A DNA stretch of 10,859 nt, taken from positions 1 through 10,859 of the forward strand of contig CAZMTU010000084.1 in NCBI GenBank assembly GCA_964569225.1. Direction: 5' to 3'. The translations under genes were made by a program, and so were the position numbers. The notes under the pieces are model-generated. The model had not been told where the DNA came from. It ran no database searches and was given only the letters and a program-made list of their open reading frames with translations. The DNA is from CAKSQF01 sp964569225 (GTDB taxonomy: Bacteria; Bacillota; Clostridia; Oscillospirales; CAG-272). Shown piece after piece: positions 7,418 to 10,859 of this stretch. Within the stretch, counting starts at the first letter, position 1. The number at the start of each line of letters is the position of its first letter.

Positions 7418-9255
7418 CAGCGGCCGCCCGCCGCCCCGAACAGCTTTGCTTTATAGTCAGGGGCCTTTACTTGGAGTAAATACCGCTCGTTGCCGCAGCG
7501 GTACAGGCAGCTCCCCCGTTCAGGGGTGCGGATGAGCGTATATTCGCTTTCCTCCAGCTGAAGTACATTGAGGAAGGAAGAAGGATCGACATTGCCGGGG
7601 AAGAACAGAAATTGATGGGTGGGAATCGAGAAAAGGGGCTTAGTGTACTCCCTTACCCCCTCAATAAGGAAATCCTCAATATTTTGTGAAGCCAGCACCA
7701 TTGCCGAGTCTTTTTTCCGAACCCGTTTAGCGGCGTTGCGGATGTATTCAATAGAAGTGAGATTAGACAGGAATAAATGAAGCTCGTCAATCGCGCCTAC
7801 CGTATTGCCGTCTGTCAGCAGCCGGTGATTCATATAGCTAAAAATATTAAACAGCATGGCATTTTTCAGTTGTTTACCGGCGTCCATCAGTCCTTTTACA
7901 CCGAAGCATACGAAGCGGTCAGATTTGATGTTGGTCTGTCCGTTAAAGAAGCGGCTTTCGGCGCCGACGCACATAGAACGCAGCCCTAAGCAGATTTCCC
8001 GCAGCAGTTCTTCGGTGAAGATGGATTTTTTTCCACTTTTAGAGGCGTCCTCGTAAGTATGGTATTCTGCTTCTGCCAACTGATACAGTTCACCCACGGT
8101 AGGGTAATCTGCAGCTTTGAGCAGGGAAAAATCTGTATGGTCGGTAATGCCGTGACTTTGGTAAAGCCGCTCCAGCAGAATTTCGATGGCGTCGATCTGT
8201 GCGTCGCTAAAATCCTTGTAGGAGCGGAACAAGTCTTTCAGGAAGGAAATATGCTGAGAAAGGCGGGTGCTGCGCTTAAACGCATCGGGTGCAGTCGGGT
8301 CGGATTCCTCGTCGGCTTCGTCCGTCCATGAGCGGGGTTCCAGCGGATTGATCAGATAGCTGCCGTTCATAAGATCAAGATAGGTGCCGCCGAGCTTTTC
8401 GGTCAGCTCCTCGTATTCCGCTTCGGGGTCGATACAGATTACCGACTTGCCCGCCATGCGGAGATTAGTAAGGATCAGCTTCATGAGATAGCTTTTACCC
8501 TGTCCTGAGTTACCGAGAATGACGATGTTGGCATTGGTCTTGTCCTCGCTGCGGCGATCAAAATCCACGATGATGTTCGACCCGAATTTATCCTTGCCGA
8601 GATACATTCCGTTGGGGTCGGTTTTGCCCGAATAGGCGAAGGGGAAGAGGTTGCCCACCGATTGGGAGGGCAGCACCCGTTCAAACTGATTTTTAAAGGC
8701 GTTCTGTCCGCAGAGCATGGCCGAGCGAAAGCCCTCCTGCTGCCGCAGCAGCAGCTTGTCGATGACGATCTTTTCTCTTGCCAGTTCGATGCTGACAGTG
8801 TCCTCCAAATCGTAAAGCTGCTGCAAGCTGTCTGCGGCAAGCTCAATATACGCCGAAAAGTGCAGCAAAATATTTCTTGAGATACGCATATCCGCTTCCA
8901 TCTGTGCAAGATCGTTCAGATTGCCGTGGGCGTCCACGCTTTCCTTCATGTCGGTGGATTCGGTGTACATATTAGACACCCGCGCGGCATTTTGCACGAC
9001 CTTGCGATGTTCCGAAGCGTCCAGCTGGCGGGCGTACAGATGGAGGGTCACGCCCTCCATCTCGCCCAGCCGAGCCAGCAGCGCCTGTGCCTGTGTCTGG
9101 CGGGGATAGTCCCGTACCGCCCAAACGGCACGGTAGCTGTTGCCGCAGATGTAGTGATCTACCATAAATTTGATGGTGGACGGCGCCACGAGATCGAAGA
9201 AATCCTTGATCTCAACGGCGCTTTTTTCTTCTTCAGTCAACGGTTTCTTTTTCAT
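7417..9255 (-). CDS. virB4: VirB4-type conjugative transfer ATPase
   Basis: This 612-residue protein is close to the usual length for clostridial ICE VirB4. It has an N-terminal domain (YICGNSYRAVWAVRDYP near 35-51), then a P-loop ATPase domain with Walker A GNSGQGKS at 248-255, IDPEAEYEEL after it, Walker B VGAIDELHLF at 486-495 and a conserved ASQNIEDF motif at 522-529. It ends with the family-typical AGGR. VirB4 is the cytoplasmic ATPase at the base of the type IV secretion channel, powering assembly and substrate transfer. The start is supported by a GAAAGGAT ribosome site a few bases upstream. It overlaps the next gene by one base (TGATG). Upstream it is separated from the PrgI/accessory pair by the 153-residue gene. 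Identification is very secure. Confidence 0.98.
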   Translation of the reverse strand: MKKKPLTEEEKSAVEIKDFFDLVAPSTIKFMVDHYICGNSYRAVWAVRDYPRQTQAQALLARLGEMEGVTLHLYARQLDASEHRKVVQNAARVSNMYTESTDMKESVDAHGNLNDLAQMEADMRISRNILLHFSAYIELAADSLQQLYDLEDTVSIELAREKIVIDKLLLRQQEGFRSAMLCGQNAFKNQFERVLPSQSVGNLFPFAYSGKTDPNGMYLGKDKFGSNIIVDFDRRSEDKTNANIVILGNSGQGKSYLMKLILTNLRMAGKSVICIDPEAEYEELTEKLGGTYLDLMNGSYLINPLEPRSWTDEADEESDPTAPDAFKRSTRLSQHISFLKDLFRSYKDFSDAQIDAIEILLERLYQSHGITDHTDFSLLKAADYPTVGELYQLAEAEYHTYEDASKSGKKSIFTEELLREICLGLRSMCVGAESRFFNGQTNIKSDRFVCFGVKGLMDAGKQLKNAMLFNIFSYMNHRLLTDGNTVGAIDELHLFLSNLTSIEYIRNAAKRVRKKDSAMVLASQNIEDFLIEGVREYTKPLFSIPTHQFLFFPGNVDPSSFLNVLQLEESEYTLIRTPERGSCLYRCGNERYLLQVKAPDYKAKLFGAAGGR

Positions 9256-9286
9256 AGATTTATCCTTTCTTTTCGCATAGATCAGT

Positions 9287-9748
9287 TTAGTATTTCATTA
9301 TAATTTCTGAAGGGCTTAAAAAAACCACTCCTGAAGACCGCGTATGCATTTCTTCATTATTAAAATAGGCGCATAACTTTCGGATAAATTCCGTATCGGT
9401 ATAACTCAGAATTTTCTGAATGTATTGCTCACACTTTGAGACGCACCGAGCCTCCCTTTCTTCGTAAAGGTCGATCCATTCAGATTCGGCAATGTCCTGT
9501 ATCTTTGAATCATATTGGTCCAGTAAGGGAAGTTTGCTTTTGTCATATAGTGTGCATCCGAACAGACTGCACAGAAGATAGGCCGCCACCGATTCATCGA
9601 TTACGCTTTCATTCCCGCATCGAGTGTTTAGCTCAATGTAGAACTCAAATCCCGCATAAATATCTGCCACACGCTCCCGCTCCATGTCGGTAGAGAGGTA
9701 GACAGCTTCATGTTGGATGTAGGGATGGTTCAGTTTATAGATATTCAT
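9287..9748 (-). CDS. Unrecognised 153-residue protein inside the T4SS operon
   Basis: I do not recognise this family. The ATG at 9748 has a strong AAGGAGG site about 9 to 10 bases upstream, so it is very likely a real gene. The product is acidic, rich in Tyr, Glu, Ser and Cys, and mostly helical-looking, with no transmembrane segment or signal peptide, so it should be cytoplasmic. Five cysteines are scattered without a clear zinc-binding pair pattern. Its base composition is visibly more AT-rich than the genes on both sides, and it is preceded by a hairpin-rich AT-rich gap, which suggests later acquisition. It sits between the accessory protein gene and VirB4, which I recall as adjacent in related ICEs. 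It could be cargo such as a regulator or immunity factor, but nothing in the sequence decides this. Confidence 0.82.
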   Translation of the reverse strand: MNIYKLNHPYIQHEAVYLSTDMERERVADIYAGFEFYIELNTRCGNESVIDESVAAYLLCSLFGCTLYDKSKLPLLDQYDSKIQDIAESEWIDLYEEREARCVSKCEQYIQKILSYTDTEFIRKLCAYFNNEEMHTRSSGVVFLSPSEIIMKY

Positions 9749-9813
9749 TCTTTAGTTCCTCCTTTTCTTGAAAAAACTTGCTAAAACTTCTTCCGAAACT
9801 TAAAAATTTTTTC

Positions 9814-9837
9814 ATCTTTCAAGAGCCTTTGAAAGAT
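9814..9837. terminator. Terminator-like hairpin upstream of the 153-residue gene
   Basis: ATCTTTCAA at 9814-9822 pairs perfectly with TTGAAAGAT at 9829-9837 around a 6-base loop. On the minus strand the stem is followed by GAAAAAATTTTT, and on the plus strand by ATTTTT, so a weak, possibly bidirectional terminator or attenuator is conceivable. The stem is AT-rich and the T-tract is not immediately adjacent in the direction of the operon, so the call is tentative. Confidence 0.35.
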
Positions 9838-9866
9838 ATTTTTCAAAAGTTCTTGAAGGATTCTAC

Positions 9867-9888
9867 GACATTCGCCTTCGGCGAAGTC
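9867..9888. repeat. Short GC-core hairpin
   Basis: TTCGCC at 9871-9876 pairs with GGCGAA at 9880-9885 across a TTC loop. Outer GAC at 9867-9869 pairs with GTC at 9886-9888, with one bulged A. It directly abuts the 26-base palindrome, so the two would form a tandem stem-loop pair in the transcript. Confidence 0.6.
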
Positions 9889-9914
9889 AGGGAACTTCTT
9901 TCAAGAAGTTCCCT
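9889..9914. repeat. 26-base perfect inverted repeat
   Basis: Arms 9889-9900 (AGGGAACTTCTT) and 9903-9914 are perfectly complementary around a 2-base centre, giving a stem of up to 12 pairs in either strand's RNA, with the innermost pairs opening to form the loop. It lies 23 bases past the stop of the accessory gene. There is no T-tract directly after it on the minus strand, so it is not a canonical intrinsic terminator. It could act as an RNA-stabilising 3' hairpin, a partial terminator or a repetitive palindrome. Confidence 0.7.
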
Positions 9915-9937
9915 TAAGCGTTCCCCGGCGGTTCTCT

Positions 9938-10483
9938 CTAAGCGCCGTCGTAGTCGGGCAGAGGGATTTCGCTGTAGTAGCCGAAGTAGCGGGCAATCAG
10001 CCCTTTGAGTTCGTCTTTGGATAGGCGGTAGGGGTAGAAGCTGTGCTGATCAAGCAGCTTTCCGAACTGCGCAATCGCTGCATTGCCCTCCTGCTTTTTC
10101 AGTCGCAGGACGAAGAAAAATTCTCGCGAAGAAGCCATGCCGGCTTGCACATTGTTCATAAAGCGCTCGTCCTTCGCCAGCAGCTCCTTAATTTCGGGCG
10201 TCGTTTCTTCAGTCATGCGTCGCTTCAGATAGAGCTTGTTGGGTGTAAAGTTCTGCTGGGCGTCACAGCAAACAATCTCAACGGCTTGCTGTAAATTCAG
10301 CAGCTTGGTAAGATCGTCTGCTTTTTTCAGGATGGCGTAAGGGGACAGTACCGAAATATTGGTGGGCTGCACCCTGAAAAAGACCAGCTCCCCGTCGGCG
10401 GTCATAATGCCATGATCGGTGAAGCGCTGCATTCCCAGCAGCGCCTGCACCGAACCGTGCTTAGCGGTCATTTTTCTGCTCAT
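9938..10483 (-). CDS. T4SS accessory protein of clostridial ICEs (PrgI/VirB4-adjacent family)
   Basis: The product has 181 residues from the ATG at 10483, chosen because a GGAGGT site lies about 6 bases upstream. A longer frame to 10546 has no such site and would lie deeper in the PrgI gene. The segment reading MQRFTDHGIMTADGELVFF, followed by PTNISVLS, is characteristic of a soluble protein I recall between PrgI and VirB4 in clostridial ICEs. No membrane span or P-loop is visible. The fold looks mixed alpha/beta and may correspond to the N-terminal part of longer VirB4/TraE proteins (inference). It overlaps the 3' end of the PrgI gene by 23 bases, consistent with coupled translation. A role in coupling the membrane channel to VirB4 is likely but not proven by sequence. 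Confidence 0.85.
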   Translation of the reverse strand: MSRKMTAKHGSVQALLGMQRFTDHGIMTADGELVFFRVQPTNISVLSPYAILKKADDLTKLLNLQQAVEIVCCDAQQNFTPNKLYLKRRMTEETTPEIKELLAKDERFMNNVQAGMASSREFFFVLRLKKQEGNAAIAQFGKLLDQHSFYPYRLSKDELKGLIARYFGYYSEIPLPDYDGA

Positions 10484-10748
10484 AGCTCGACCTCCATAGG
10501 TAGGTTTGCGGAACGCTGACAAAATAGCGGAAGGCAACCACCGCATAGTCTGCGATGCAGCGACCGTCTACTCTTGCAGTGGCAACGGCGTAAGCGACGG
10601 TCAGCGCAAGGAAGAGGGTGGAATGGGTACTGACCAGCAAAAAAATGGACAGAACGGCAGCCGCCAGCAGGATGACCAAATCCCGCAGCGCCCACATCCA
10701 AACAGCGGCGCTCACCTTTAGATCGGATGGATAGATATAGGTTTTCAT
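10461..10748 (-). CDS. PrgI-family conjugation membrane protein
   Basis: This 95-residue protein has the typical PrgI-family size and plan: a short N-terminus (MKTYIYPSDL), two closely spaced transmembrane helices at about 22-40 and 43-58, and a cytoplasmic tail with aromatic and charged residues. The family supplies a small VirB3-like inner-membrane component of Gram-positive conjugation channels and is usually encoded just before VirB4. The start at 10748 has a GAGGTG site a few bases upstream. The gene lies 17 bases after the preceding stop and overlaps the accessory gene downstream. Confidence 0.9.
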   Translation of the reverse strand: MKTYIYPSDLKVSAAVWMWALRDLVILLAAAVLSIFLLVSTHSTLFLALTVAYAVATARVDGRCIADYAVVAFRYFVSVPQTYLWRSSYEQKNDR

Positions 10749-10765
10749 AAGTCACCTCAATGAAA

Positions 10766-10859
10766 TTAGAAGTGCGCAGGCAGCGAGGGCATACTGGACG
10801 GGCTGCCGCCGGCCGCCGAAGCAGCAGCGGTTGAAATGTGACTGCCTGCACGGGAAATG
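10766..10859 (-). CDS. C-terminal end of probable VirB6/TrbL-like channel protein (5' part beyond window)
   Basis: An open frame enters from the right edge and ends in TAA at 10768-10766, giving about 30 residues rich in Ala, Ser, Gly and Pro and ending in SLPAHF. A flexible tail of this composition is common at the C-terminus of polytopic VirB6/TrbL-like proteins, and this gene normally precedes PrgI in clostridial ICEs. The identification is mainly from position. A second frame through the same bases is also open to a later stop, so frame choice rests on composition and on its compact spacing to PrgI. Confidence 0.55.
   Translation of the reverse strand, partial: ISRAGSHISTAAASAAGGSPSSMPSLPAHF

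Larger units (their letters stand above)
9749..9937. other. AT-rich intergenic region with clustered hairpins
   Basis: This 189-base gap is the only sizeable non-coding stretch in the window. It holds three separate inverted repeats (listed individually) and recurring short AAACTT / TTCAAGAA words on both strands, then the ribosome site of the 153-residue gene at its left end. I see no convincing -35/-10 promoter pair and no ORF worth calling. It could be a terminator/attenuator leader, or a small REP- or MITE-like insertion that came with the neighbouring gene. Confidence 0.6.

Noticed and set aside
8481..8909. Minus-strand 142-codon frame inside virB4
   Set aside because: Out-of-frame shadow of the VirB4 Walker A region. 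The product is Ser/Arg/Cys-rich with no family resemblance and no ribosome site, unlike the tnpV case.
10480..10851. Minus-strand 123-codon frame over PrgI
   Set aside because: It overlaps the PrgI gene in another frame, is Cys/Arg-rich and lacks family features. PrgI has the correct length, helices and ribosome site.
1..10859. CRISPR arrays, tRNA or rRNA genes
   Set aside because: No regularly spaced direct repeats and no tRNA or rRNA signatures were seen. Nearly the whole window is protein coding.

Overview
The window reads as the conjugation and DNA-processing core of an integrative and conjugative element (ICE, the Tn1549 / C. difficile CTn type) from a Gram-positive gut-type Clostridia bacterium (Lachnospiraceae or Oscillospiraceae-like). 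This rests on the protein families: a PrgI-family membrane protein, a VirB4 ATPase of the clostridial ICE type ending in A-G-G-R, a very large DNA methylase/SNF2 helicase and a TnpV protein. Base composition is balanced to slightly GC-rich by eye. Every supportable gene lies on the minus strand, so transcription runs from the right edge to the left edge, probably as one operon.

Layout in order of transcription: 10859-10766, the last codons of a probable VirB6/TrbL-like channel protein; 10748-10461, PrgI-family inner-membrane protein; 10483-9938, a soluble T4SS accessory protein usually found next to VirB4; 9937-9749, an AT-rich, hairpin-rich gap; 9748-9287, an unrecognised 153-residue protein of more AT-rich composition; 9255-7417, VirB4 ATPase; 7417-6692, a single-span membrane protein; 6804-5953, a lipoprotein whose signal peptide is encoded inside the 3' end of the preceding gene; 5935-1, a very large ArdC-like / N6-methylase / DEAH helicase fusion that is open for at least 1978 codons and runs off the left edge. 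Genes are tightly packed, with short overlaps typical of translational coupling.

The most striking feature is at 5172-4825. A complete tnpV-family gene (115 codons) with its own Shine-Dalgarno sequence lies on the same strand, entirely inside the big helicase gene, in the +1 frame. I followed the helicase frame codon by codon across the region and found no stop, so both readings are intact. The helicase reads this stretch as a low-complexity hydrophilic linker (G/R/D/E/S-rich) between its N-terminal domain and its methylase part. The tnpV reading looks like a folded, helical protein with the family's C-terminal signature. From memory, linkers in related ICE helicases carry strings that are also frame-shifted images of TnpV, so this may be a family-wide overprinted gene pair.

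Functionally, VirB6/PrgI/VirB4 would form the inner-membrane core of a Gram-positive type IV secretion channel. The membrane protein and lipoprotein probably act at the envelope. The methylase-helicase and TnpV act on DNA in the donor or recipient. No relaxase, integrase, cell-wall hydrolase, topoisomerase, tRNA, CRISPR array or antibiotic-resistance gene is visible in the window.
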